A stretch of 64,000 nt of DNA from Lewinellaceae bacterium (GTDB lineage Bacteria > Bacteroidota > Bacteroidia > Chitinophagales > Saprospiraceae): assembly GCA_020636315.1 (NCBI GenBank), contig JACJYA010000008.1:1-64000 (forward strand). Direction: 5' to 3'. The notes below the pieces were generated by a model. It was not told the origin of the DNA. It ran no database searches and saw only the letters and a program-made list of their open reading frames with translations. Below, one piece after another: positions 8,588-17,732 of this stretch (position 1 is its first letter; each line of letters begins with the position of its first letter). The position numbers were made by a program, and so were the translations under genes.

Positions 8588-9232
8588 ATGACCATTAACC
8601 TGACCTTTATCCTCATCGGCCTGACCCTCCTGGTATCCTATCAGGCCTTCAATAACCGGGATATGAAATACAAGCTGGCCTTTCACCCTGCCTCTATTGC
8701 AGAGTTCGGCGAATGGCACCGCTTCCTGACCAGCGGCTTTGTGCATAATGACTGGGGCCACCTCATCCTGAATATGTACGTGTTCTACCTCTTTGGCAAC
8801 GCCCTGGAGCCCGTCTTCACCCAGTATGTCTTCGACCCGCTGATCGGCCGCCTGGTATTCCTCTTTTTCTACCTCAGCGCCATCATTGTGGCCGACATCC
8901 CGACCTTTTTCAAATACAAGAATAATTCGGCCTACTCCTCAGTCGGCGCTTCGGGCGCCACATCCGCTCTGGTGATGGCCTATATCCTCTTCGCCCCCTG
9001 GGACTGGTTCATCTTCCCGCCCCTGCCGGGCATTGTCTTCGCGGTGGGTTACATCTGGTATTCCTCCCACATGTCGCGCCGTGGCGGGGATATGATCGCC
9101 CATGAGGCTCACCTTTGGGGCGCCGTTTATGGCGTGGCCTTTATGATAGCTGTTGCCGGTATCTTCAAGCCGGAGCTGCTGGACCTCTTCCTTGCCCGAC
9201 TGCTGGAGGGCCCGAAAATGCCGAGGTTTTGA
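8588..9232 (+). CDS. Rhomboid family intramembrane serine protease
   Basis: 214-aa polytopic membrane protease. Key rhomboid features are visible: FVHNDWGHLILNMYVFYLFG in TM2 (HxxxHLxxN), the nucleophile motif GASGATSA (Ser122) in TM4, and AHEAHLWGAVYG in TM6 with the catalytic His (probably His175). About six TM helices fit the basic bacterial form. Substrates cannot be inferred. It starts 2 bp after rlmH and probably shares its transcript. Confidence 0.93.
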   Translation: MTINLTFILIGLTLLVSYQAFNNRDMKYKLAFHPASIAEFGEWHRFLTSGFVHNDWGHLILNMYVFYLFGNALEPVFTQYVFDPLIGRLVFLFFYLSAIIVADIPTFFKYKNNSAYSSVGASGATSALVMAYILFAPWDWFIFPPLPGIVFAVGYIWYSSHMSRRGGDMIAHEAHLWGAVYGVAFMIAVAGIFKPELLDLFLARLLEGPKMPRF

Positions 9233-9437
9233 AAGCGGAGTATTGGTGCGCCTGAGTGAGAACATTTCGGATGCCTGCGGCAACAGCCCTGCACGTTTGT
9301 TGTTGGATGGTTTCTGAGTTGCTGGAAACCAGCCAGAACAATATAACCTTATAACAATAAGCAATTTAACCCTATAACAATCCTCCGGCACCATCCGGCA
9401 AACCATCAAACAATTCAGCAATCTAACCATCTTTCCC

Positions 9438-10208
9438 ATGTTCTTCATCCTCTCCAAAATCCTCCAGTTTCTCCTCAAGCCTATCGTCTGGGTGCTTCTG
9501 CTACTGGCCTACGCCTGGCTGGGGCGGCGGCCGAAATGGAAGCAGCGGACGCTGATCACGGCTATTGCCATCCTGTACCTCTTTTCCAATCAGGCCGTTT
9601 TCAACCTCGTCATCCGCGCCTGGGAACCCGACCTGCTCACCGCCGATCAGATCACCGAGCCTTTTGACATCGGCATCCTGCTGGGCGGTTTTTCCAACCC
9701 CAATATCGTACCCGGCGCCGACCGCCACAACCTCAACGACCGCGCCAACCGCTTTGTCAACGTTCTGGAAATGTACCGCACCGGAAAGATCCGTAAACTG
9801 CTCATCACAGGCGGTAGCGGAAGCCTCCTCAAGGATGAACCGCTGGAAGCCCGGGAGGCCCGCGATTTACTCCTTGCTCTGGGCATCCCCGAAAGCGACA
9901 TCATTATCGAATACAAAAGCAGGAACACCCGGGAAAATGCACTCTTTACCCGGCGCCTGCTGGAAGAACAATATCCCGGCGCCCGCTGCCTGCTACTCAC
10001 CTCCGCATGGCACATGCGCCGCGCCAGCGCCTGTTTCCAAAAGGTGGGCCTGGAGGCCACGCCCTTCCCGGTTGATTACCTGAGTGAAAAGTGGGAGCTC
10101 ACTCCGGATATTCTCCTGGCGCCCAATGGCCGCTGCCTATCCCTCTGGGAACTGGTAGTCAAGGAGTGGGTGGGGTATGGGGCGTATTGGTTAAAGGGAT
10201 ATTTGTAA
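9438..10208 (+). CDS. YdcF/ElyC-type DUF218 membrane protein
   Basis: 256 aa. Two N-terminal TM helices (about 5-25 and 35-55) precede a DUF218 domain: FDIGILLGGFSN at about 75, LLITGGSGSLLKDEP with the phosphate-binding-like loop, ESKSxNTREN-type segment (IEYKSRNTRENAL) and LLTSAWHMRRA near 190. Family members such as ElyC and SanA act in envelope or peptidoglycan-precursor homeostasis, but the reaction is not settled. The gap 9233-9437 has a small hairpin (tggtttc...ggaaacca near 9309-9333) and word repeats only. Confidence 0.88.
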   Translation: MFFILSKILQFLLKPIVWVLLLLAYAWLGRRPKWKQRTLITAIAILYLFSNQAVFNLVIRAWEPDLLTADQITEPFDIGILLGGFSNPNIVPGADRHNLNDRANRFVNVLEMYRTGKIRKLLITGGSGSLLKDEPLEAREARDLLLALGIPESDIIIEYKSRNTRENALFTRRLLEEQYPGARCLLLTSAWHMRRASACFQKVGLEATPFPVDYLSEKWELTPDILLAPNGRCLSLWELVVKEWVGYGAYWLKGYL

Positions 10209-10212
10209 GCTT

Positions 10213-10259
10213 CAGGTGACGCCCCCCGTATGTTTCCTACGGGAAAGAGGCGTCGCCTG
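10213..10259 (+). terminator. Hairpin after the ydcF-like gene
   Basis: A two-part stem: caggtgacgcc (10213-10223) pairs with ggcgtcgcctg (10249-10259), and cccgta/tacggg pair inside it. Strong hairpin 5 bp after the stop codon. There is no U-run, so termination or 3'-end protection is inferred from position. Confidence 0.55.
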
Positions 10260-10291
10260 CCATCAAACCTGGCAGCCCATCATGAATATCT

Positions 10292-10450
10292 GAGGCTGTC
10301 TCAAAAGTAATTACTTGAAAAAGGCTCCAAAATAATGTTGTGCTGCCCGTCCCAGCCCCTCTAACTCCCCGAAGGAGAGAACCGGACGGGCAGCTAGGGT
10401 AGAATATTATTTTGAGGCAATATTTTGGTTTAATCTTTTGAGACAGTCTC
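10292..10450. mobile_element. Non-autonomous IS4-derived MITE, copy 1 (159 bp)
   Basis: Terminal inverted repeats of 16 bp with one mismatch (gaggctgtctcaaaag at 10292-10307, complement at 10435-10450) match those of the insertion sequence at 4372-6036. Inside, the left part resembles the right end of that element (cagcccctctaactccccga is shared) and the right part resembles its left end (aaaagattaaa). An inner hairpin pairs gctgcccgtcc (10341-10351) with ggacgggcagc (10384-10394). It has no coding capacity. A near-identical copy lies at 16471-16629. Confidence 0.9.
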
Positions 10451-10518
10451 GTTAGCCATGAACCATCCTTTCCAAACCAGAACTTAGGCGGTAAGAGAAA
10501 TTTACCGCCTAAGCCTCC

Positions 10519-13500
10519 CTACTCCACCACAAACCGCCACCGCGCCCGCTGCCCGGCGACAATCAGCTCAGCCCAATATACGCCCGATGGCCAGTGGTGA
10601 ACGTTCCAACTCAGGGTTTGGGTACCGGAAGCAACTCGCCTTTCGGCCACCAGCCGGCCGGTGGAGTGGAAGATGCGCACCTCTCCATGCTGATCGGTAA
10701 GCCGCCGCCAGGAAAGCTGCACCCTGTCCTTCGCCGGATTAGGCGAAAGGCGGATATCCTGCGCCCAAAGCGGGTTGTCCAGCCTTGTGAGGAGGGTGAT
10801 GTGGTAGCACACGATACTGTCACAGCCCGATGAACTCTCCAGGGTTAGGGTGATCATGGTGTCCTGGCTTATTGAAATGCCCTGCCAATCGCCGGGCTCC
10901 TCAAGAGAAACGCCTACTTCAGTAGTATCTTCTACGGTGAGCACATTGACGTGGTGCCAGATGATGCTGTCCTGCTCCGGCATGGCAAACAACTGTTGGA
11001 GGACCGTGTCCCGCTCCATCACCTGCCCCAGGTAAAGATCGCCGGGGCAGAGGGTAGCATGAACGGCTTCCGCCACCCTCGGCTTTTCGATGAGGTGCTC
11101 CGTCCGGTTAGTGAGAATGGGCGGGTTAAAGTCGAAAAAGATGGCCGCTTCATTCTCAATGCGGGTGAAAGGCAGGATACCATCCGTCGGACGGATGGAA
11201 TAAGAGAAAAAGCCGTGGCTCCGAGGCTCATTGCTGGTGCTGTCAGGCAGGTTGATGTCCGGGAAGGTGACGGCCAGGGTGCGGTCCGGCAGGATGATCC
11301 ACTCATGGGCATGAGAAGCCGGGCCCGCCCGAAAGCTTGCCAGGCTCAGCTGAGGAGATAACTTGTCCCGGATGGTGACGGTGCGCGCCATATCGCTGCC
11401 CACATTCTGAAAATGGATGGTATATTGAATGGGCTGGCCGGCGTCGATAAAGTGCTCCTCACCGAAACCCTCCGGAAGCGCCACCTTGATGTTGGGGTCG
11501 TACGGCCCGATGACCGGCCCGCAGCGTTCAACGAAAAAGCCATTGCCGTTGCTGCCGGGGAAGGCATTCAGCAAGCCGGTATCCAGGGGTGACAGGCAGC
11601 CGGAGGCCAGCAGGCTGACAGGCTCAGGATCAGGGTGTCCGTCCGGTTGCTCTACCTCAAACAGGAAGGCATCCATATTGGCGAGGGCGCGAATGGTATC
11701 CGCCTCCCCGGGCCCCAGTTGAAGGCTCCCCGATTCCAGCAGGACGATGTCGTCATTGACGATGTTGAGCTGATAGAGTTCCGGGCTCGCCATGGCCCCA
11801 TTGCCCGCATTTTCAACCCGAAACGCCAGGGAGTCGCCTTCACAGAAGGAAGAAGCCTGCAGACTGGCGCCATCCCACCCGGCCAGCATGGGGCCGCAGA
11901 GGGAATCGGGCGTTATTCGGGCCTCATAACACAGCACCTCCCCCAGCATCAGGTTCTGACAATCCGGCTCCATCTCCACAACGATCTGCCCTTCCTCGCC
12001 TACCCCAACTTCCGGAAATTCAAACACCAGGCTGGTATCCGTTATGGTGGACCAGGCCGGAGTGGATTGAACAGGCGACATACGCTCATCAAAAACAAGG
12101 GCCACAGTAACCGGCGCAGCCGGAACGGTTCCTTTATTGCGATAAGCCATACTCACAGTAGAAGTAAAACACTGCCGGATGGAACCGATGCTCAGATCCA
12201 GCTCCATCAGCGGGCAGGGGGTGTTCGCAGAAGCGGCAAAGTGAATGGTATGCGGGCCATCGCCGGAAAGAATGGTGTCCGGCGGGCATATATCCCAGTA
12301 ATTGCTAGGGGGAACGGCGATAAGCTCGTGCTGAAGGGCATCGGGCAGGTAAAACCCATAATGGCCATTGGGCGCCGTTGCTGTAAATTGTTCCGATATC
12401 CCGCTGTTGAGCACCAAACCAACTCCAGGCAGAGAAGGATACAGAGAATCAAAGGAACAATTGGCGGTGGTGTCCCATAGCACCAGCCCATCCACAGCAC
12501 TGCCTTGCAGGAACCCCGGATCATAGGCGACAATGCTCCGGATACCGGTAAGTAGTTCCTCTCGCCCGTCCCCGTTGAGGTCCGCCTGCTCAGGCAGCAG
12601 GTACAGGCTGTTGGGCAGGTAGCTGGAAAAGGGCCCCGGCAGGTAAGGCTCCGTGACGTACCCGCTGTTTCCGATATTCAAAGCAAAACCGTGGCCAGTA
12701 ACCAGGCCCGGAACGGGATCATCATTGAGGAAGGCCTCTTCCAGCCCGTAAAAACTGCTGATCGCGCCCAACATCACCGGGGCGGAAAAGCTTTGGCTCA
12801 AAGTATCAAAGCTGGCCATAGCCAGGAAGTGGCCTTCTCCATTATAAAAGCGGCCCCGCACATCCAGCTTCCCATCCTGGTTGTAATCGCCGGTGAACAG
12901 GCCGATGGCGTTATCCATTCCGGGAATGGCCGCCCAATCGTCAAAGGCGCCGTTGCCATCGAGGTGGAGGGCATAATAGGTTGGCCCGGAAGTTTGCAGC
13001 AGCAGGTCGCCCGCACCGTCCTGGTTCAGGTCGGCCACCAGGAGTTCCCTAAGGTAAGGCAGATCCACCGGCAGCGGTATGGACACAGGAGCTACAGTAA
13101 ATCCGCCGCCGTTATCCAACTCATTCCACACCAGCGCCAGTTCCTCATCCATTGTGGCTGCAACGATGTCCATATCGGCATCTCCATCCAGGTAGCCGGT
13201 GGCGAAGTGGTGGATGCTCCGTAGTTGCAGGCCGGGGATAGGCATCACGGCGCCGGTATTGTTTACGGTGTCTCCGAGCCAGGCAAAAAGTTGAAAAGGC
13301 ATCCAATCGTCATCGGGCAGAGTCCCCACGCCGTCCGGTAAGCCATCACTATTCAAAGAAGTGAACTGGAAATCCCCAAGCCCCACCGTAGGCTGCCACA
13401 AATGCCGGGGTGGCGAGAATGCCGTTCCGCCCGAAAGGTTCTCGATCCACCGCAGGCCGCTTTCTGCCGCCAACAGAATGTCGGGCGCGCCATCGCCGTT

Positions 13501-14862
13501 CCAGTCCCGGGCAGTAAAGTCTCTGATGTAGCTGAAAGCGTCCGTCAGCGGGGAGGGCAGGGTGAAGTTCCCCGCATTATCCAGCGCAAAACGGCAGAAT
13601 ACCTGCGAATTGTCGTGGGTGAGCACCAGGCCCGAGCCATCCAGGCGGTAAGACAACAGGTCGGGGCGGCCGTCGCCGTTCAGGTCTCCGGTGGTGAGGT
13701 GGTATCCGGCGTAAGCAGAATCCACGGGATGCGGCACAAGGTTAAAACTGCCATTGTTCTCCAGCCATTCGCAGGTATTCAGATCGTCATTTCCAGGCGT
13801 AACATCCGTGCGTTTCAGGGCAAGAACATCCTGGTCGCCGTCCGCATCGATATCCGCCAGGGTATGGGAGAAATAATCCGTCCATTCTTGCTGCAGGGAA
13901 AAATTGGCGCCGCCGGCATTGCGCACCAGCATCATGCCTTGCAGCGCGGAAAGCCGTAAAGGGTTCTTACTCAGTATCAGGTCAGGATAGCCATCGTGGT
14001 CGAAGTCGGCCACAGAGGTTTCCATGATGTAATCGGGGTAATCTGAATAATATTCCAGGAAAATGCTGTTTTGCCGGGAGAAACTGCCGGATTCCTGTTG
14101 AAGTACTTCCAGCAGAAGGACTTTCTGATCATCCGGATCGAACTGAGCGGTGGAGATCAATAGCACATCAAGGTCTCCGTCGAGGTCGTAATCGCACAAC
14201 TCCAGGCCCTGGAATTCATTGAAGTCCAGAAAGTTGAAAAAGCCGACTGTTTCATAAGCGAAGGGCTGGCCCGAACCCGGATTCCAGTTTACATACAGGC
14301 GGCGGTTACTGAAATTGAAATGCAGCACATCCTGCCAGCCATTTCCATCCAGGTCGCCCACTCTAAATATATCGTAATCGCGCACCCAGCTATCGGAAGG
14401 CCCTTGCGGGCCGATGAGGCTGAAATGGCCCTGGCCGTCGTTCACCCAGTAGGGGAATTCCTGCCGGGCACGGCGCCCGTCCACGATATCCAGGTCGCCA
14501 TCGTTGTCCATATCACCCAGCTCGAAGTGATAAAAGGAAGTCGGGCTTTCTTCCCAAACCGAATCGCCGAACACCCGCGGCCAGGCCAGCGCACCCAGCC
14601 CGTCGGTATTCTCCAAAAAGGCCAGATGCCCGTCCCAGCCCAGGCGGGAGCCAATGATATCCTGATCGCCGTCTCCATCCAGGTCAGCCGCTTTAACCTC
14701 TCTCAACTCCTGAATATCCAGAATAACCTTCACAGAATCGCGCTCCAACTGTCCGAGCAGAGGTAGCATCAACAGTATCCCGAAAAGAGTGGCCAGGGCG
14801 GGTTTCAATGCAGTTGAAACCCGCCCGTTTCTATCCTTATGCTTCATGGTAATCGTTTTCAT
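10519..14862 (-). CDS. Giant FG-GAP/VCBS-repeat secreted protein with T9SS sorting domain
   Basis: 1447-aa exported surface or secreted protein. After a signal peptide (about 1-37, hydrophobic LATLFGILLMLPLLGQ) comes a region of about 800 aa with many calcium-binding-style repeats (ADLDGDGDQDIIG, GDMDNDGDLDIVDG, CDYDLDGDLDVLL and others), the FG-GAP/VCBS type expected to form beta-propellers. Next is a beta-sandwich region containing a DUF11/DUF7619-like repeat (YDPNIKVALPEGFG, IQYTIHFQNVGSDMA, AAIFFDFNPPILTN). The C-terminal 80 aa are a T9SS type A sorting domain (LSPNPAKDRVQLSW ... GRLVAERRV ... SGVYWAEL) cleaved on export. The ligand is unknown; adhesion or matrix roles are typical. Divergent from the gene at 14977, with 114 bp between starts. 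Confidence 0.9.
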   Translation of the reverse strand: MKTITMKHKDRNGRVSTALKPALATLFGILLMLPLLGQLERDSVKVILDIQELREVKAADLDGDGDQDIIGSRLGWDGHLAFLENTDGLGALAWPRVFGDSVWEESPTSFYHFELGDMDNDGDLDIVDGRRARQEFPYWVNDGQGHFSLIGPQGPSDSWVRDYDIFRVGDLDGNGWQDVLHFNFSNRRLYVNWNPGSGQPFAYETVGFFNFLDFNEFQGLELCDYDLDGDLDVLLISTAQFDPDDQKVLLLEVLQQESGSFSRQNSIFLEYYSDYPDYIMETSVADFDHDGYPDLILSKNPLRLSALQGMMLVRNAGGANFSLQQEWTDYFSHTLADIDADGDQDVLALKRTDVTPGNDDLNTCEWLENNGSFNLVPHPVDSAYAGYHLTTGDLNGDGRPDLLSYRLDGSGLVLTHDNSQVFCRFALDNAGNFTLPSPLTDAFSYIRDFTARDWNGDGAPDILLAAESGLRWIENLSGGTAFSPPRHLWQPTVGLGDFQFTSLNSDGLPDGVGTLPDDDWMPFQLFAWLGDTVNNTGAVMPIPGLQLRSIHHFATGYLDGDADMDIVAATMDEELALVWNELDNGGGFTVAPVSIPLPVDLPYLRELLVADLNQDGAGDLLLQTSGPTYYALHLDGNGAFDDWAAIPGMDNAIGLFTGDYNQDGKLDVRGRFYNGEGHFLAMASFDTLSQSFSAPVMLGAISSFYGLEEAFLNDDPVPGLVTGHGFALNIGNSGYVTEPYLPGPFSSYLPNSLYLLPEQADLNGDGREELLTGIRSIVAYDPGFLQGSAVDGLVLWDTTANCSFDSLYPSLPGVGLVLNSGISEQFTATAPNGHYGFYLPDALQHELIAVPPSNYWDICPPDTILSGDGPHTIHFAASANTPCPLMELDLSIGSIRQCFTSTVSMAYRNKGTVPAAPVTVALVFDERMSPVQSTPAWSTITDTSLVFEFPEVGVGEEGQIVVEMEPDCQNLMLGEVLCYEARITPDSLCGPMLAGWDGASLQASSFCEGDSLAFRVENAGNGAMASPELYQLNIVNDDIVLLESGSLQLGPGEADTIRALANMDAFLFEVEQPDGHPDPEPVSLLASGCLSPLDTGLLNAFPGSNGNGFFVERCGPVIGPYDPNIKVALPEGFGEEHFIDAGQPIQYTIHFQNVGSDMARTVTIRDKLSPQLSLASFRAGPASHAHEWIILPDRTLAVTFPDINLPDSTSNEPRSHGFFSYSIRPTDGILPFTRIENEAAIFFDFNPPILTNRTEHLIEKPRVAEAVHATLCPGDLYLGQVMERDTVLQQLFAMPEQDSIIWHHVNVLTVEDTTEVGVSLEEPGDWQGISISQDTMITLTLESSSGCDSIVCYHITLLTRLDNPLWAQDIRLSPNPAKDRVQLSWRRLTDQHGEVRIFHSTGRLVAERRVASGTQTLSWNVHHWPSGVYWAELIVAGQRARWRFVVE

Positions 14863-14976
14863 GCTGCTAAAATGAAGCTATTCTCCTCTAAGCACAAGAA
14901 CATTTTTCTATATTTATACAATTCAAAAAACATCAAAATACTGATAATCAAATAATTAAAATCAAAATTCTACAAA

Positions 14977-16386
14977 TTGAAAACTCCCGTCGCCTTCCAA
15001 CTTCTCCGGATATTGTCTTCTGCCGAGCTGAATCAGCTGGAAACTTTCCTCCGCAGCCCGGCCTTCAACCGCAGCCCGGAGATGGCCCGGCTGCTGGCCT
15101 GGTGGCGGCAGAACCGGCATGAGAAGTTAGAGAAAAAGCAGGTTTTTAAGGAGGTGGTTCCGGATAAGCCCTACCTCAGCCGGGATTGGTATCTGCTGCT
15201 CAGCCGTTTTACCAGGCTGATTGAGCGCTTCCTGGTATGGCAGGAACTGCAAAGCGATGAATTGGGGCAATATCCTTTCCTCCTGCGCAACCTGCGCCGC
15301 CGCCGCAAAGCCCGGCTTTTCCAGCGCAGTATGGCGCAGGCCCGGGCTCTGCTCGACAAACAAGGGCAGCACACTGCCCATCTGCTTTACCGCGCCTACG
15401 ACCTGGAACAAGAGTATTACGACTACATCGCCAGCCACAAACGGCAGGAACCCACCAACCTGCAGGCAGTAAATGACCGCCTGGATGAATTTTTCATCGC
15501 CGAAAAGCTCAAACAGGCCTGCCTGGAGCACAGCCGGCGCATCGCCAGCCAGGAAGCCTATGATATCCACTTCCTGAAAGCGATCGAGCAGCAGCTTCAG
15601 GCGCGGCCGGCCCTCCTCAGCGTACCGGCCATTGAAGTGTATCACGCCTGCTACCGGGCGGTCGTGCTCGGAGGCAACAAAGCGGCCTTTCAACGCCTTC
15701 GCCGGGCCATGGAGGCGCATCAGCAGGGGTTCCCGAAGCAGGAGATCCGCGACCTCTACCTACTGGCCATCAACTACTGCATCCGCGCCCTGAACCGGGG
15801 AGAGGAAGGTTTCGCCCGGGAGGCGTTCACTCTTTATAAACAGAGCCTGCAACAAGGTTACCTGCTCGAAGATGGGCACATTCCGGAGAGTACTTTTGGA
15901 AATATCGTCTCTCTGGGCCTGAAGCTAAACCGGTTTGAATGGGTGGAAAACTTCATCCGGGATTATGCCTGTTTTCTGAGGCCGGAGTTCCAGGAGGCCC
16001 TGCCCTCTTTCACTGCCGCCAAGCTGGCCTATGAGCAGGGGCAACTGGCCACTGCCCTGCAGTTGCTGGCCACAGTTGAAGCCCGGCAGCCTTTCCTGTA
16101 CTTCGGCGCCAAAACCCTGCAACTAAAGGTATTTTACGAACTCGGCGAATGGGGCGCTCTGGATAGCCTCCTGGAGAGCCTGCGCGTCTATCTGCAACGC
16201 CATCCGGCTCTCGGCTACCATCGGGAACATTACCTGCTGCTGCTACAGTTTGCCCGCCGGCTCCTGCAACTGCCCCCAACGGACCGGCAAGGCAGGGCGG
16301 CGTTGAAAGAAGAAGTGGAAGCAGCAAAGGCCTTCCGGGAACGGGAGTGGTTTCTGCGGCAATTGAATAGAAAATCCGGCCACTAA
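14977..16386 (+). CDS. Alpha-helical protein of unknown function, 469 aa
   Basis: Soluble, Leu/Arg/Gln-rich protein predicted entirely helical, without signal peptide or TM segment. The N-terminus (LSSAELNQLETFLRSPAFN) and the repeated helix pairs after residue 130 suggest TPR-like solenoid packing. I know similar sequences only as hypothetical proteins of Saprospiria-type genomes. The start is TTG at 14977: the next upstream in-frame triplets contain a stop (14953-14955) and no ATG, and the following sequence KTPVAFQLLRIL is the natural N-terminus. Divergent from the FG-GAP gene, so both promoters share a 114-bp AT-rich gap. Confidence 0.75.
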   Translation: MKTPVAFQLLRILSSAELNQLETFLRSPAFNRSPEMARLLAWWRQNRHEKLEKKQVFKEVVPDKPYLSRDWYLLLSRFTRLIERFLVWQELQSDELGQYPFLLRNLRRRRKARLFQRSMAQARALLDKQGQHTAHLLYRAYDLEQEYYDYIASHKRQEPTNLQAVNDRLDEFFIAEKLKQACLEHSRRIASQEAYDIHFLKAIEQQLQARPALLSVPAIEVYHACYRAVVLGGNKAAFQRLRRAMEAHQQGFPKQEIRDLYLLAINYCIRALNRGEEGFAREAFTLYKQSLQQGYLLEDGHIPESTFGNIVSLGLKLNRFEWVENFIRDYACFLRPEFQEALPSFTAAKLAYEQGQLATALQLLATVEARQPFLYFGAKTLQLKVFYELGEWGALDSLLESLRVYLQRHPALGYHREHYLLLLQFARRLLQLPPTDRQGRAALKEEVEAAKAFREREWFLRQLNRKSGH

Positions 16387-16396
16387 ACCGGGCTGG

Positions 16397-16427
16397 TTGA
16401 ACGCCAATAAAAGATTAGGTATCTTTG
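16397..16427 (+). promoter_or_regulatory. Bacteroidota promoter (TTG-N20-TATCTTTG)
   Basis: TTG at 16397-16399, a 20-bp spacer and tatctttg at 16420-16427 fit the -33/-7 consensus. The next gene in this direction is the DUF697 gene at 16721, so the mobile element at 16471-16629 lies between promoter and gene and would be transcribed in the leader. Confidence 0.55.
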
Positions 16428-16470
16428 TTTTTTTGTAGCCGGACAGATTGGGATTGGGCAGGCTCAACTT

Positions 16471-16629
16471 GAGGCTGTCTCAAAAGTAATTACTTGAAAA
16501 AGGATCCAAAATAATGTTTTGCTGCCCGTCCCAGCCCCTCTAACTCCCCGAAGGGGAGAACCGGACGGGCAGCTAGGGCAGAATATTATTTTGAGGCAAT
16601 ATTTTGATTTAATCTTTTGAGACAGCCTC
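16471..16629. mobile_element. Non-autonomous IS4-derived MITE, copy 2 (159 bp)
   Basis: Same length and structure as the copy at 10292-10450, with only a handful of substitutions between them. Terminal repeats (16471-16486 and 16614-16629) are perfect over 16 bp, and the flanks aactt/aagtt extend the palindrome. It contains no gene. It sits in the presumed leader of the DUF697 gene. No target duplication is evident. Confidence 0.9.
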
Positions 16630-16720
16630 AAGTTCCAACACTCGAATCAACTGTTTTCGGCCACTTACCATCGGTGCACTTTGCGAACCGCAAAAACCGA
16701 ACAACCAAATCACCCTTCCT

Positions 16721-17167
16721 ATGCAAGACAAAAAAGCCGCCGGCCAGAAGATCATACAGTCCAACGCCATCTTTGCCGCTGCCGGGGGGGCCATCCCGGT
16801 ACCTCTGCTGGACGTAGGCGCCGTCACCCTCGTGCAGCTCGACATGCTGAAAGCCCTTTGCAGGCTGCACAACGTAGATTATTCGGAATTACAGGGCAAA
16901 GCCATTATTTCCGCTCTCAGCGGCAGCCTCATGGCCCGCATGTCAGCCAGCGCCTTCAAGCTGGTGCCCGGCATCGGCAGCCTTCTGGGAGGCATCTCTA
17001 TGGCGGCATTCTCGGCGGCCAACACCTACAGCATCGGGCAGGTATTCGACTTCCTGCTCTCCAAATACGGCTCTCTCGACAAGGTTGACATCGAGGAGAT
17101 CAAAGCGGTCTTTGAGGAAGAGTTCGAGAAGGGAAAGGCGTTCTTTGAGAAGTACAGGCGGAAGTAG
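16721..17167 (+). CDS. DUF697 family protein
   Basis: 148-aa protein with the DUF697 core: SNAIFAAAGGAIPVPLLDVG, then VTLVQLDMLKALCRLHNVDY, then a glycine-rich hydrophobic stretch (KLVPGIGSLLGGISMAAFSAANTYSIG) that can form a membrane hairpin. The tail is acidic and charged (EEIKAVFEEEFEKGKAFFEKYRRK). Such domains accompany YcjF/GTPase-type membrane proteins; this is a stand-alone form of unknown role. The ATG at 16721 is preferred because it begins the conserved domain; the mobile element lies 91 bp upstream. Confidence 0.85.
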   Translation: MQDKKAAGQKIIQSNAIFAAAGGAIPVPLLDVGAVTLVQLDMLKALCRLHNVDYSELQGKAIISALSGSLMARMSASAFKLVPGIGSLLGGISMAAFSAANTYSIGQVFDFLLSKYGSLDKVDIEEIKAVFEEEFEKGKAFFEKYRRK

Positions 17168-17183
17168 AAGCAGCCGGGTGCCC

Positions 17184-17494
17184 CTGGGCAAACAGCAACG
17201 CCACACCTGAGGCGAAGTGGGACTGCCCTGCGGCGGAGGCCCCGACGTGCTGGCTGCCATAGGCATCCGCCCCAATGGCAACGGCCGCCTGCGCGCCTAC
17301 ACCGGCGATTCCTGCATTCAACTGGTGCGCTTCTCCGCAGATCGAGAGCATCAATGCCTACGGCGCTTCGGCTAAACCCGACAGCCCTCTTTATACGAGC
17401 CAGATGCCAGATGAACCGTCAACCAGCAACTAAAGCCGATGATGCTGGATAAGGAGCCGTTCCTGGAAGAGACGGTGCAGGCTTACCATCCCAG
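17184..17494 (+). pseudogene. Remnant of penicillin acylase family C-terminus
   Basis: Translation in shifting frames recovers the end of an N-terminal-nucleophile penicillin/AHL acylase: LGKQQRH, an in-frame stop, GEVGLPCGGGPDVLAAIG, then GRLRAYTGDSCIQLVRFS; after a frameshift near 17338, IESINAYGASAKPDSPLYTSQM; after a second shift near 17427, QLKPMMLDKEPFLEETVQAYHP. The order and words match the final segment of that family (GGGPDVL, AGDSYILLVxFS, SINAYG, LKPMxLD). The N-terminal three quarters are gone, and the remnant begins 17 bp after the DUF697 stop. The family call comes from motif memory, not a search. Confidence 0.75.
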
Positions 17495-17603
17495 GTATGC
17501 CTTTTTTTCCTCTTTCGGAAAAAACGGTATGGCGGTGAGAAGTTCTAAGGAGAGAATTCACACCCCTTTTTCAAATAACAAGGGGTTGCTTTTATCATAG
17601 TCG

Positions 17604-17645
17604 TTATAATTATAATGATTACTTTTATAATCATTATAATTATAA
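17604..17645. terminator. Perfect 18-bp AT-rich palindrome
   Basis: ttataattataatgatta (17604-17621) and its exact complement (17628-17645) are separated by a 6-nt loop. It lies between the converging acylase remnant and the glycosyltransferase gene. A pure A/T stem is weak as a terminator; replication- or protein-binding roles are possible. Position alone suggests a bidirectional 3'-end element. Confidence 0.55.
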
Positions 17646-17732
17646 TCATTACAAAAGTAACGATCACAAATCACAATTACTTTCTAATGATTCGGGCAAC
17701 TGCCCACCGAGATGGAATGATTTCCCAATTCC

